Of a stretch of DNA of 64,000 bases, positions 15,622 through 28,570 are shown one piece after another (within the stretch, counting starts at the first letter, position 1; each line of letters begins with the position of its first letter). Origin of the DNA: Branchiostoma floridae (lineage: Eukaryota; Chordata; Leptocardii; Amphioxiformes; Branchiostomatidae). A model generated the notes under the pieces. It saw nothing but the letters and a program-made list of their open reading frames with translations. It made no database searches and had not been told where the DNA came from. The position numbers and the translations under genes were made by a program. The stretch covers positions 21,641,299 to 21,705,298 of the forward strand of contig NC_049986.1 of the NCBI RefSeq assembly GCF_000003815.2. The letters are read 5' to 3'.

Positions 15622-17172
15622 GATACTGTCCTTCCAACAAACTTTCTCATCCGAACGTCCTCACGGAATGTTCTCAAGTCTTCGCCCGCCTCCTTCCGCG
15701 AGTCGGAAACGTCTTGTATCTGTTCCTTGGCGCGGGTTGTCTTACCGAAGGTACGTCTTCACCTGTCAGGCCCGGCTTTATTAGTGCCGAGACTGATGGC
15801 GAAGGAGCAAGAACGTGACAGCTCCTTTAAGTCTCCCGTCTTCGCAATCTATAAACTTAAGAACACGCACTCGCGCCAAGAGAGAACAGGGTTCACGGAA
15901 TGAGATGTCGTCCCTGCGAGTGGCTAGCTCGTGCGGCCGACACGACTGACCGGGTCCTGTCCTTCACTGTTCTGCTCGTACCGCGACGCTCGGATGCTGC
16001 CAGTATCCCTTCCCTACTCACCGCCGCGGGCACGGCCTCATATCAAGTTATCGCTCACAAATTGCAGCATCAGATCGAATCAGGCCAGAGATTGCTGCGA
16101 CGTAGATATTTTTCCTTTTTACTCCGAGAGTGTAGATAGCAAAGTTCGCATCCTCTGTAGAGTTAAACTGTCTTGTAGCTGACCGAGCTGAGTGAACGGA
16201 ACATTTTGTGGTGTAGTACCAGAAGTTTCTCCAACACAAGTCCTACATGTGGGCCTAGTTAGCGGGCTCTAGATCTGTTCTCGGCGCAATTTACGACCGG
16301 GCCTGGGGGTTGTAATTAAGGCAGAATGGGCGGGGAGAGAGCGGGAAGGGGTCGGGCCGAATCAGCACACGTCGCCTGACGAGGAACTGCCCGGCGTGGA
16401 GATATACAACCATCTCCGAGCAGATGTATGATTAAATATTATGCTTGTAGTAACGTTTGTTTTGTATCTGGTATCTTTGTATATGAAGAGCATAATCTAA
16501 GAAACTATGGATGGTCATCAAACGTGATAGTGGTGATATCATATCAATGAAATGTTTAGATTTGGGGCTCCCCTGGCGTTTTACCTTCAAACTGCAGGAG
16601 AACTTCCGGGTTTTCTATCTCGTGTTCTGGACAAGCCATGATCATGATTTTATTTTCAAAAATACATTTTTACTTCTTCTCTATCATTCGTCATCGGAAA
16701 AGAAGACATGGACCTGAAAACAAAATGACGAACTGGTCATCTGTACTATATTTGTCAAGTGTGCTGGGCTCTTTAACATAACATGTGGAACATTGGCGTC
16801 TGAATTGCATCCATATACGGGACCGTAAGACGATCTGATAATGCTTTTTGATGCTGTTTGTCTGGCTCCTAGTTGTTGTCGTATTGCGTCGACCGTTACA
16901 GTGTAATAGCAAGTATAAACAAAACAACGACGCATACGAGAGTAATCGACCCAGCTTGGCGTCCTTATATATCTACTGTAGCTGCTAGAATTATAAGGTA
17001 AAGCTTCTTAAACTACCGCTAGACCAGCATCCAGCATAGTTGCAACGGGAACAACACGCTACCAAAATGCACAATAAAGTTACAGAAACATACAGTACAG
17101 AACGAGTTCTTTCTAGGTATCTGATTAGGGATGAGGTATTGAGTGAAGTTGTGCGTCGAAACAGGGTGCAAT

Positions 17173-17254
17173 GCTGACAATGGTCACCCGTCTAACACGC
17201 GGAGTGATTTAGAAAGCTGACAATAGTGACCCGTCCACCACGCGGAGTGATTTA
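17173..17254. repeat. Tandem 41 bp repeat, two copies
   Basis: 'gctgacaatggtcacccgtc' ... 'acgcggagtgatttag' is followed directly by 'gctgacaatagtgacccgtc' ... 'acgcggagtgatttag'. No coding role is seen. Confidence 0.8.
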
Positions 17255-17404
17255 GCAGGTACAGAGAGGAGGCTGGAAGGATGAGGATAACCAGACTCCT
17301 TCCTGGCACGAGCGGGGACGTCATAACCTTACACCCACAAATCAGCAGGGATCGGTACTACTTATTGTAGCTAAGAATACAAAATAATAAAGTAAGTCCT
17401 CTTG

Positions 17405-17560
17405 GTAAAATGAATGAATGAAAGACCTTTATTGTACATTTATGCTCCAACAAGCTAAGTACAGGTCGTGACGATAAGGCACAATTTCATCTACAGAGAC
17501 TAATATGTGCTAGTATGTACAGGTTCAACTTCTTCTCGCTTCTTAAGACAGTTGTAAACA
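17405..17560. mobile_element. LINE 3'-end-like fragment
   Basis: (GAAT)n is followed by 'gacctttattgtacatttat' and 'ggtcgtgacgataaggcac'. A short tandem tail joined to a 'TTTATTG' block resembles the tails near 300, 25049, 44274 and 63634. The assignment is inferred. Confidence 0.4.
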
Positions 17561-19648
17561 TAAGGGCAGATGTAATCAATAATACAGGATTGATCTAGTA
17601 TGACATAGATAATATGAATTTTTCCTTACGTAAAATAAGTTGAAGGCCTAACTCACATTTTCAAACCGGGCCCCGGCCGGGCAGCTTCCTTTTTTTCGAA
17701 AAGTATGATATACTCCGACCCTGACATTTAGCCAGACTAGCACATGAGTACACGTCAGTGTTGTCAGGCATGACAAACACTTTACTTAACGCAACGAAAG
17801 GACGAGGAGTCTCGCTGTTCTTTGTTCCTAACCGCCTCGTTTACCTCTCGCCTCGCTGACGACAATTCGAGATAACGAGAGCTCCACCTTCGTCCTTTTC
17901 TACTTCTACTCAATTGTCACCACATAACATGGCACGGAGGTTACGGGTTGGTTAAAGAGCTGAAGCAGCGTTTCTTCTTTCTTAGCCAGAAACATCAAGG
18001 CCCGAGAAAAAACCGACTCGCTGAGAGGGAGAACGACTGAGCCAACATGAGAAGCAGGGGTTAGGTGCCAAAGTAGTCCTATCAGTAAGAAAATATTTAA
18101 ATTTGAAGCACTCATGATGAAATTTGTTCCCCATTTGTTTGTTTATAGATCTCGATTATTAACTCACATTTCCATAAAGTAGTACACAGTATATCTTATC
18201 TCATAAGAATAGAGATGCTACATCGCAATGCTAAATATGTCTCAACATGAAAATGGAAAGAAGTATTTGTAGGTACGAGGGCATTTTTAGCACTAATTTC
18301 TAGTATGCCAAATTCAGATGCATAGACTTAAACATGTATATACTTCAAACTACGCAATACAGGGTCTATAACAAACCGCAGTTGGCAGTTACAAATTAAT
18401 TGACGAAATAAACGTTTTGTGATAAAGAGAAATTTGCTCTCTCGCATTCACAGCTACTAACGTTACAGCAGTTCAAATATTTGATAACTTTCCAGGTCAA
18501 AGATGATGACATACATTTATCTGAAATATTTCATCCGGATATCTAAGTACATTTCATAAATATCACGTCATATCAATGACTTGCAGGTCATATCTATGAA
18601 GTATAGTTTATACTTGGTAAGTATCATGTCATAACAAGGTATTGCATCAGTAGATCATTAACTTGACCTTCACCCCTTCCTGCCAAGTTCATACGGAGAC
18701 AAGTATGCACGCAGATACAGAACATATGATTATGATCATATTTCATACTATCGTGTATCTCTCCTTTCTTTCTCTTCCCTTATGTCCTTCTTTCTCATAT
18801 TTTATTCATTCATTCATTTATCATTTTTTTCAGTTATCGTTCATTTTCATCCATCTATTTTTTGCATTCAATCATTCATTTATTCATTCATTCTTTTCTT
18901 TTTTCATGTATATGGAACATATTAGCGTCATGGAAATGGATCATATTAGCGTGGGTTGTAAGTTACAGGTCATCACATATCCCAATGTCAAGCGCTTTCG
19001 TGCCCCATAGAGTTCTCACTGACACTGTTTAAAGACCATAAGAATCTTCTCTTTGTGCATCTGCCGCACTCCGACTCCATAGCCTGGATGCTAGACTGTT
19101 CAGTCCTACGTATACACAGGTCAGCCTCTTGGCTTAATAGGTCCATCATGTCCCCCCCCCCCAAAAAAAAATTGTACCATTTTTAATTTTAGGCCCTTGA
19201 TGTCTAAGTGGGGTGATTAAAATTTCCTTGGGTACATGTTGGCTCTGTAGCCGAGAAGCTGGCCTGTGTAGTCTGGAAACTAGCCTTCGAGTGGAGCTGA
19301 CTTTTATTTTATTGGGGGGGGGGGGTTACTGGTTGGCTAGTTGCAGACGGTTGTCTAAGGTTTTCAAATGCCGGGAAAGGGAGTTTCCCTAGAAAGGTAC
19401 TTTGCCGTGGAAGGAAGGTGAAACAGTCTGGAATCCATGCTATATTGCGGAGGCTGATACTGTTTACAAGACCCGGGAACCCCGTCCTCCCTACTCCACA
19501 GTCTGGTATCCAGGCTAGAGTGCGGAGGATTGAAGCCCTGGAAACAGTCTGGCTTCCAGGCTACAGTGCGGAGGCTGATACTGTTTACAGGACCCGGGCA
19601 CCCCGTCCTCCCTACTCCACAGTCTGGCTTCCAGGCTATATTGCGGAG

Positions 19649-19859
19649 TAGTCTCTAACAGACTCCCGCCAGGCTGAATAGGGACCATGGCCAATTGCAA
19701 GTTAGGAATAAAAGCCTAGTAGGAGTTAAATTGGCCTAGGACCTAGGAGTGTTGGCCGGCCTGGGTCGCAAACTGTACTCCTCGGTCATCTAACTCCTCT
19801 GTCTTATTTAGCCAATTTCTACTATTTCGCTAGCCACCTCTGGAGCCTGGTAGAGGCTA
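19649..19859. mobile_element. MITE with 10 bp target duplication inside a tandem array
   Basis: It starts 'tagtctctaacagactcc' and ends 'gcctggtagaggcta'. The direct repeat 'tattgcggag' flanks it exactly (19639-19648 and 19860-19869), showing insertion into one array unit. It is related to the element at 58323-58513. Confidence 0.8.
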
Positions 19860-20028
19860 TATTGCGGAGGCTGATACTGTTTACAGGACCCGAGCACCCA
19901 GTCCTCCCTAGGCCTACTCCACAGTCTGGTATCCAGGCTATCACGCGGAGGCTGAGGCCTTGGAAACAGTCTGGCATCCAGGCCATATTGCGGAGGGTGG
20001 GGCCGCGGAAACAGTCTGGCGTCCAGCC

Positions 20029-20170
20029 TAGTCTCCAAGCAGACCCTACGGTACCTTAGAGATAGTGTCAAAGCTGGCCAAAGGGAGTCAAACGGGATCT
20101 GGAGCCGGCTATACTCCTTGGCCAGCTTTGATATTATCTCAAAGTCACCGTAGGGTCTGCTTGGAGACTA
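20029..20170. mobile_element. Palindromic MITE ('tagtctccaagcagaccc' ends)
   Basis: Arms 'tagtctccaagcagacccta' and 'agggtctgcttggagacta' enclose paired 'aaagctggcca' and 'ggccagctttga' blocks. Flanks 'gtccagcc' and 'ttccaggc' agree at six of eight bases, consistent with a decayed target duplication. Confidence 0.75.
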
Positions 20171-20510
20171 TTCCAGGCTACAGTGCGGAGGCTGATACTG
20201 TTTACAGGACCCGGGAACCCCGTCCTCCCTACACCACAGGTGGTCCGGGGAAAACGTTACAGGCCGAGGTATCGGCTGGCAGGTTATTAAAGCGGGCTAA
20301 AGACCCGGGATCAGGCTGTCACGAGCGATGGAAGGTGACGAGCAGCTCAACTGCGTGGGGAGGGGAGGGGGGTCATCGGCAGGTCACGGCGTTCTACAGG
20401 TCATCTCCAAATGTGGGACCAGATCACCCCTAAATGACTGTGCTGTTATCGATAATACTTTATTGTTTTGTACGTAGCCTCGTAGTCATTGTCTATATAG
20501 CGACAGTAGA

Positions 20511-20652
20511 CAACGGATTAATTGCACGGAATCCCGAAATCTCAAACCAACTATTGCGGTCCAGTTGGATAACTTCGCATAGTTGCACCATCCGAATAAT
20601 GGCACGAAATTCACTGGCAAATTGGCTGTGCAATTAAGCGGCTTCTACTGTA
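20511..20652. mobile_element. Second copy of the 'cagtagaagccgc' MITE
   Basis: It is the reverse orientation of 1036-1213: the right end 'gcggcttctactgta' and the inner 'gcacgaaattcactggc' match the inverse of the first copy. Confidence 0.65.
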
Positions 20653-21531
20653 GTATCTTTTTATTGATTGCCATACATTGTATACCTTGTGAGATTGTTG
20701 AGTGATAAAGTTTATTCATTCACAAGTACGGAGTTAAGTTTGCTAAATCCCTAGTGTCACTTTTGTCGTTCGATAAGTTTGTGACAGCATGTTGAGGAAA
20801 TTCGTGGGGCAGTTGTGAATGTGTTGTACTACTTATCCGTCTTCAACAAAAAAGTTTGCTGTGAATTCTTTTGGTTCTTCACGTAACTAAAAATCCTACG
20901 ACAAAAAGCAGTGTACTCTGTCTTAAGGCCTTTAGTCAGTCTTCAAACGGTTGTCAAAAGGTTGAGACCTTATACTTGTAGTCGTCGTAGTTGTATTTAT
21001 GGAAGTTATTTACCATAGTTGGATTTATGGTCTTGGACCTCACCTGGTTATTGTTTCCAGAAATGGGGAGTGTTTTCCTCAGAATTTCTCCTGAGATCGC
21101 CCCACAGTTGGAATGTGAGGAGAGGGTAAACAGGGCCTAAGTGTTGGCACTTTGCTGACAACTTGAATCAGAATCGTATAAACGCCATATGGCATAACAA
21201 GCAAGTTAAACTTGGCAACATCAAGTTCACAAGTGTACCGGTGAAAAGTGTACAACAAATTACCCTTAAAGTTTCAGAGCAAGCCAGTAGGGGGCTAAAC
21301 CTACACCATGTATGCCTGACAGCTAAAACTATCTGCCACCAAAAAAAAAAAAACGAAGACCACAGCAAAAGATAGGGCAAAAGATACAAGAAACGTAAGT
21401 TCTCTTGCAGTACCAAGGTCTGGGGGGATGATCAACATCGACCTAGCCTTCGTCTTCCCAACACTTACTCACATGGTAAATATTTTTTACAATCCATCCA
21501 CCGATTCTTAACTTATAATCTGTTATAATCA

Positions 21532-21532
<1 letters not shown>

Positions 21533-21614
<82 letters not shown>

Positions 21615-21646
21615 ACATACACACAGAGAGAGAGACACACACACAC
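21533..21646. repeat. Long (AC)n microsatellite
   Basis: About 38 uninterrupted AC units (21533-21609) are followed by mixed ACAT, GAGA and AC units. Cysteine/valine-rich open frames on the minus strand are artefacts of this repeat. Confidence 0.95.
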
Positions 21647-23199
21647 AGCAAAAACAACACCTCCATCTCCGCAAAGGTAACAACTCTAACGACTCTGGCA
21701 ATCGAAAGAGTGACAAATAAAGAATCTTATAGACTAAATTCCAAAGACACGCACGAGGAAGACTTGAGTAGTTTAATGCCTGGAACCGTTTTGCTTGTGG
21801 AATCAATCAAGTGATATAATCAAGACTACGTGTCGGTGTTTTCAGTCAGTCTCCAGAACTTTCACGTAACGTCTTGACTCTACTTCTACCTCGCCAAGAC
21901 TTCTTGAATGACGTCTTCAAACAGCTGCTAAACAGATAACCTTTACGTGCAACGTATGGCAATTTCTATCACCGAAGTACCTAATTGATAATTGTTCTAG
22001 GAGACTGATAAACTTTACCAAAGACTATATTGTCTGGGACAATACTATATACTTGTACGGTGTTTGGTGGCGTTTTCAACACTCTGTGACAGCTTATGAA
22101 ATAAACAATAAAGGTCTTTGTTGTTGATGATTGAAGAAGGACTAGCGCCTGCCGCATACCTCGTTAGCAAATGTTTTACATCAATCGTGTACAGCTGAAC
22201 TGGCGCGTGTCATTGCTAACATAACTGAGACTCATCAAGTAATTTTCCAATAATATGTCCGCCCCTCCCCGGGCGAGCCTCGGATCGGTTTCCACGCGAA
22301 AGTAGTTTTTCACACGTGTCGGGAGGCTTCACGGAGAAACATGAACGGCGGAGTCGCCTGGAGGGAATTCTTGCAATTTAGGAGACACGGAGGCCCGGTG
22401 GTGACATCTTTAAGTGTAGAAAATTGTGTTGTCCCAGTCAGTGTAACAAAGGAAATTGGTCAAATGTACAAGCATGTACAAGGGACGAACCGTGAAGGTA
22501 TGGGAAGAGAGGGAAGCTGTGGTAAAAACAAGCAAGGGAACGAATGTAGCTACAGTAAAGCAAAACGAATACAGGGTATGGATTGCTCAGCTACAAATGC
22601 ACGTCTCAACATTTACTGAAAGACGGCAGTGTCGGTAAACTGGCTGTAAGAAAATAAGACATCAGGTGCGTTTAAGTTGTCAGAGAACCAACCTACATGC
22701 AGCAACTGTGTTGACACAGACGTGTATATCTAGGAATACTCTTTAAAGAGCCATATATTTCTCTACCTATCTCTCCCTTCCTCCCTCCCTCTCTCCCGTT
22801 ATCTGTCCATTTGGATATCCGACAATGTAGTCGTCAGTCCATCAGCGACATGAACAAGCAGCCCTGTTTCGCCAACTAACGAAGTACATCCATTTCTTTC
22901 CCTTTATCTCTCGTGCCGGTCTTATCCTATCTCCCGCCCGTTTCCCTTGTTTTGGCGCTAAAGCCCGAGTTATCTAACTTCCCGCCAGCTTGATTTAACC
23001 GCGGATGTAATTAGCGCTGTCAGCTCATTCTGCCCTAATCATGATGAATATAGCGGCGAAAAAAGATCGCATTTATAAATTACCACTCTCCTGATTGGAC
23101 ACAAATGTCGCAACCAGATGAGTCGGTATCAAAAACATCTGTTTAGGCGTTAGGAAGGTTTGGAAGCAAGACACACTAGAAGAGCATTCACCTTTCCTT

Positions 23200-23425
23200 A
23201 GGGCCCATTCACACTGGTGCGTACACTACAATGTACTTTTCAAGTCCGTATGACTTGTGTTGATATCATTTGTCCTAGGTAAAGTTTTGGTCTCGATTAG
23301 ATACCAAGGCTGCACAACTGTGGGAAAAAGTAGAACAAAGATAACTTCTTTTCCGCAAACTCTACAAAAATATGTAATACGAACTTGAAAGTACACACAT
23401 GTGTGAACTGGGTTTTATCCTTTTC
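23200..23425. mobile_element. Inverted-repeat element ('cccattcacactgg')
   Basis: Left 'gggcccattcacactggtg' and 'acttttcaagtccgta' pair with right 'tacgaacttgaaagtacac' and 'gtgtgaactggg'. Non-coding. Confidence 0.6.
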
Positions 23426-24742
23426 CACCTAAACGAACCTTTTAAACGAATCACGAACGAACGTTTTCACGGTTTGTATGTTTATATTTTTGTTGTCTTT
23501 TAAACCTTCCCTGTATATCGGGCATTACAATCCAATGAATGATATAAATAATTAAAAGGATCACACCAATTTTGGTCGCTATTCAAATGACCGACCGCTC
23601 AAAGATTGCCCTTATTCAAATGTTCGTAAAACGCTCCTAAATAGAGTGACAGTGAGCGACAATGACTGAATCAAACCGTTCTGTTTTATATCAACTTTTA
23701 ACTCCTGTGTTCTCCAGTTTTCAGGTATTCGGTCATTTGTTAAAATGCCATTTAAACCATCCGTCTAATCTCGCTATGTGTATCTGCAGTCACTTGAAAA
23801 TGAGAAGATATATTTCCCCGCAGTAAAATCCGATGTTTGAAGCTTCCTCAATTTCGGACGTTTCCGGCTGTGTGGAGATAAGGTCTTTAACTTGTCGAAA
23901 AGTCAAGTACATATGGTGTACACTCGGGACGTTACAGGATCTTACAGAAGTGGTGTAAACACACGATTGGTCGTTCGATAAGGCAGTGGTGAAAACAGAA
24001 GAATTGACAATAAAAGAGAAAAAAAAGAAGATACTTGAGAAACCTGGAAAGAATTACAAGAAGGACAAACAGGATATTACTGAAATTAAGTTATATCAGG
24101 CATAATGGCGAGAGAAAAAAAATCAAATGAATGGTCGAAAAGAAGGACACAGGTACTAGTAAGCAAATGGCGAGGGCCAGTGGTATAACCGGGGGATGGT
24201 AACCAGGCTAGTAAAGAAGAACTACGGTGACAATTTTTGCAAGAGCGATGGAACAGAGCCAGAAAGACTTGCCCCTCTCTACGAGTTTATCAACTCAAAT
24301 CTGTCCACTTTTGACAATACACACGACTTAGAACAAGCGAGCACTTGTTAGATAAGGCAGTGATGAACGGAAAAGAAGTAACCTGAGGACTGAGATCACA
24401 GAACTCCAAATGTGAGGGCAGAGAAGGGCACGGGTGACGTGTTTGGCGGCACGACAACGGCAGAACAAAACGTGAAAACTTCATCAAGAGAGTTTGTTAA
24501 GAGAATTTGTCCACCTGTGACGGTAGACACGGCTCCTCAAAGGGTCATGCCCCTGCCAGGAGAGACAGGGAGTCCCGTCCATTACGGTGTTGATTTATTG
24601 GCTTAACCTGCCTTTTGAGTGTCGGAACCAATCAGCGTCAAGCCGGCGCGTGGTTTAAATTATCCCGGTGCGTTTAGAGGCGGTCACGCGAAGTGGCGGG
24701 GAGGGAACGGGAAGTAACATTTCGGGTTGTCTTTCATCGCTA

Positions 24743-24960
24743 GTCTCTACCAGACTCCCGCCTGGGCGAGTAGGGGACATTGCCATCATTGGTCAAGTTA
24801 GGAATAAAGGCCTAGTATGAGTAGGTGTGCATCTGGCCCCAAACTATACTCCTCGGCCATGGTCTAACTTCTTTGGCATGTTTTCTGTCTTATTCAGTTG
24901 CCGATTTCTACTATTTTTCCAGCGATCTGTGGAGCCTGGTACAGGCGTTTCACCGTCTGA
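24743..24960. mobile_element. MITE of the 'tagtctctaccagactcc' family
   Basis: The left end 'tagtctctaccagactcccg' and right 'gagcctggtacaggcg' are inverted and share the inner 'ccgatttctactatttttcc' with the elements at 29810-29960 and 58323-58513. No clear target duplication was found. Confidence 0.6.
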
Positions 24961-25048
24961 CGCGTCCTGGTGTGGGGTTCAAGATTAAGGACGGACAAAT
25001 ACAACAAATATGTATGCACAACATAATGTTTTGACCACTGGAAACGAT

Positions 25049-25110
25049 AGAATTTATTGCACATTGATGCCCGATCGGTCTAAGACTTAGACTCTAAGTA
25101 CATGTAGACA
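25049..25110. mobile_element. LINE 3'-end-like fragment
   Basis: 'atagaatttattgcacattg' followed by 'atgcccgatcggtctaag' is related in pattern to the LINE tails at 300, 17405, 44274 and 63634. Assignment inferred. Confidence 0.35.
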
Positions 25111-26035
25111 AATCTTAAAATCGTCATGAATTACTAGTCTCTGGCCTGGATAATACTTTGCAAAGGGAGTTTTGCTACAACGTCAAGAGCCATTTTCCCG
25201 ATCAAAAGTTTTGCCGACTTCTACGATCTCCGTACCCCAAAGGAAGGCCTGGTGGAGGCTAATAGATTACAAGAGAGGATCTAAGACTAGGTAATATTGT
25301 ACATATAGTGACAGTGCGAATACTATTCTAACTTGAACATCATCGGAGTTCTAGACCATGCCTGGTCCGGCTTCTTTCGTCTCTTCATGTTGGAAATATC
25401 AGTGGTGATAAAAACAGTCACTCCGCACATGATAAGGAATGTATCCGCTCGGACTGCGGACCGATGACATCTTCTCATTAAATCCGGAATTTCTTGAAAT
25501 ACTTGAAGGAAATTTACGACCGGTTGCTCCATCCATCATCGTGACCCCTGGGTGACCCCTCGAATCGTCGGGAGGGGAAATGTGGTGCTATTTACAGTCC
25601 GCGGGCAGAAAGCGGCCTTGGCTCCGGAGGTGGTCCGGCAGAAGACGACAGGGAGGCCGTTTACCCGGAGGAACGCATTGGCACCGCCTGGCGGCTTTAT
25701 TTCTTAAGGACACACCGAGGAAAAGCTATGGATGACATCCCTCGCAGACCAAACGCGAATGCGAGAGCATGCTCGAAAACTGTCCATGTTTTTAAAGTGA
25801 AGGATTCATGGGCAAAAGTTGTTATAGTTACAAGAATGACATTTGAAACGTGGTCTTACAACATATAAGTTACTATTTTGCTAGTAGGAACATGAAAATT
25901 ATGAAAAGTTACTGACGAAAAGTTACGGACGCGAGCAGTTGTCATCGTGGCCTCGTCTCTCTCTCTCTCTTTCTCCCTTTGTCTGTAAAGTAATACAGTA
26001 TTCCGGCGAAACAGGAAAGTCGACTCGGCATTTTA

Positions 26036-26155
26036 CTGAAGCAACTGGATATGATTTCTGAAACGGTCAGACGTTTCAGATATAGCATCCGCTATTTTTT
26101 GTCAGTGACACTGGTGGCTTTTTGTCATATCTTATTACCCGGATGTCTAACCTTA
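26036..26155. mobile_element. Fragment of the 'gttactcaagcaactgg' element
   Basis: 'gaagcaactggatatgattt', 'gaaacggtcagacgtttcag' and 'gtcagtgacactgg' repeat the arm of the element at 7150-7600. Only about one arm is present. Confidence 0.65.
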
Positions 26156-26462
26156 ATCAACTTATTAAGTAGTCACCATCGTCTTCTAATTCTAGTTAGC
26201 ATTCGCTACTTTTATCATAGGGCAGATTTAATGCTATAAAATGTATTAGAAGGCAAATCATCAATTTGAAAAGGGACCACCTTTAATGCGCACGTGGGTG
26301 TCAACCTTTGAATTTCCTTTCCGCGGTCTAAGTTGTACCAGAGTGTTTCCATCTCGGTGTCCCGGCTGGTTAGAGTAACGGCACACACAGGTGCGGGGTC
26401 GGACAGAGTTCACGGGGAAGGGCCCGGCCGAGGGTCAACAAGCGGGTTACCCTGTCCTCAAA

Positions 26463-26953
26463 CACTCCGGACAAGTTACTGGAACCTTAGATCTTCATAT
26501 GTACAGAATCTGCGGGTAATGTGGCAACTATGGTACATAAATGTCGTTATAATTCAACTGGCGAAAAACGCTTTGAACAAAATGGAGCCATGAGATCAAA
26601 AACATTGCTTACAATCTGCCTTCGAAAGAGCTTTGTGTTTAGAACAACGAAGACTCGTGTTTTGTAAGACACAACATCGTCTTACGTGAGGATGACAAAG
26701 AAAACTAAAAGGAAGTCAGCAAGATTGTCTTTCCTCCGCGATCCGTTTGTACTTCAAAAGCACAAGCGCTCAAGACACGGTACGACGTCTGACGCAAGGA
26801 ACCGTCCAGAAGGCGCCTTTACTGCCCCAAACTCTCCGGACAAGTTACTGGAACCTTAGATCTTCATATTTACAGAATCTGCGGGTAATGCGGCAACTAT
26901 GGTAAATAAATAGCGTTATAATTCAATCGGTAAAAACCGCTTTGAACAAGATT
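26463..26953. repeat. Direct repeats of about 120 bp, 370 bp apart
   Basis: 'ctccggacaagttactggaa', 'ccttagatcttcatat' and 'acagaatctgcgggtaatg' occur at 26463-26583 and 26833-26953 with about ten differences. Non-coding. Confidence 0.85.
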
Positions 26954-27006
26954 AAAGGGAACAAAAGCCTTGAAGATTGTATACGTAGGTAAAGGTTGCG
27001 AGGAAG

Positions 27007-27179
27007 TAATCTCCAAGCAGATCCTACAATGGCATAAAATAGTACCAAACTGGCCAAGGAGTGTAGTCAGCCAAGAGGTGTCCATTTTCCATGTAGCCAA
27101 ACACACTCCTTGGCCGGCTTCACTCCTAAGCCAGCTTTTGATACTATCTTATGCTACCGTAGGATCTGCTTGGAGAGTA
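27007..27179. mobile_element. Palindromic MITE with near-perfect 9 bp target duplication
   Basis: Ends 'taatctccaagcagatccta' and 'taggatctgcttggagagta' are inverted. Flanks 'gcgaggaag' (26998-27006) and 'gcgaggaat' (27180-27188) agree at eight of nine bases. Same family as 3723-3903. Confidence 0.75.
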
Positions 27180-28570
27180 GCGAGGAATAAGCTTGAGCTT
27201 TTTCTTTCTTTGACCAACCGTTGAGCATCCTCGTTGTCGAATCGAAGAATATATACACAAGTGTGAATGAGCCCTTACTCCGCGAAAATCTATAGGTGAT
27301 TTGGCAGGTATGGTAGAAATGTTGTTACAAGTCATATTTTTGAAAGTTCTGACAAGCAACTATGTTGAAAGTATTCGGTTCGTTGGGACCAACATGTACA
27401 TGTACAGCATTTCTGTCAGTTACTTAAGTCTGATATAGAATAGGGCAGCGCACAAACAATACGATTGTAAGCTCAAAAATTATAAATCAAACTCGAAAGT
27501 TGAATTCCGCTGCAGTACCTTAGCAAGCCGTCAGGGGTCCAGAATCCAATCATCTTATTAAAGGTCTCTTCAAAACCTACCCAGATACCAAATGTAAATA
27601 CAATCTATCTAGGCATTCTAATAGTAATGCCGCTCATTCGTATAAATACATGCATACACCCGAACGCTACCAAAAACATAACCTTATTGGCTAGCTAGAA
27701 GGTAATAACATCCTAGTCTAGATTTAGTCCGTACACTGATATGGTAGAAATTCTGTGAATGTTGTTTCCATTGAAGTGCTGCAAGGGAAGGAAAAGTACT
27801 AAACATGAACCCGTGTCTTCCAATCTAGATACCAAACATCTGTTTTACACACTGGTGTATTTTTTACTGATCTTGTAAACTTGCTTTTAGAAAAGCAGGT
27901 GTTCTACTCTTATGAACTGCACAGTAATCAGAAACATGTGTGACTTTTGCTCGGGGAAAAAGTGAATCATCTTCTCTGGACTCAACCCAACAAACCCAGC
28001 AGCTTACTCTGCCAAAAAGGAAGCCAAGATATTACTTCATGATCACAGGAACATTTGGGGGTGTTCGCCTAGTTGGCAATGCGCCGAGACAAAACTGGAG
28101 ACCATGGAGAGGTTGTCTTTAATGTCTAGGAAAATAAGTGCTTTCATCTTGTTTTGTTCTGCAGGGCTTTTTGTGCCGATTTGCACGTATTTTTGCAACG
28201 TTTGTATATATTGTTTTGCAATTCGTCGCAGTTGTTTTTGTGTGTGGTGGTTGCGCATCTTCTCGGTGTAGTTTTTTGTGTCGTTTTTGCACATTTTCTC
28301 CAGGTGTTTACTGTGCTTTAATGAACTTTTGCACGTCTTCTTGCGACATTCGGTATGCCGTCCTGTGACGTTCTGCACCTCTTTCCATGACACTTCAACG
28401 TGTGACACTTTGTGACGTTTATGAAATTTCTTAAGGGGGCGAGGTATTTGCGTACGTTCTTCGTCTTTCTAGTTCTACTATGACAAGAGCAGAGGAAACT
28501 AATATACTAGAAGGACGCACAAGACGACGCAAGAAGACGTGCCGAGCCATACAGGCTGCTAGCACATTAA

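Larger units (their letters stand above)
19425..20240. repeat. Tandem array interrupted by two MITEs
   Basis: The words 'ggctgatactgtttacagga', 'cccgtcctccctactcca' and 'cagtctggcttccaggct' recur in order at about 19427, 19568, 19870 and 20190. The array is split by MITEs at 19649-19859 and 20029-20170. It is non-coding; stops and frame changes occur between units. Confidence 0.8.

Noticed and set aside
18663-19010. A histidine/phenylalanine-rich secreted peptide on the plus strand
   Set aside because: It is the translation of a degenerate ATTC/TTTC-rich tract, with no start context or homologous pattern.
21443-21806. Cysteine/valine-rich open frames on the minus strand
   Set aside because: They are translations of the (AC)n microsatellite and its flanks; no protein character remains outside the repeat.
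22341-22640. A small basic protein on the plus strand
   Set aside because: No splice or domain support, low-complexity composition, and two overlapping frames equally open.
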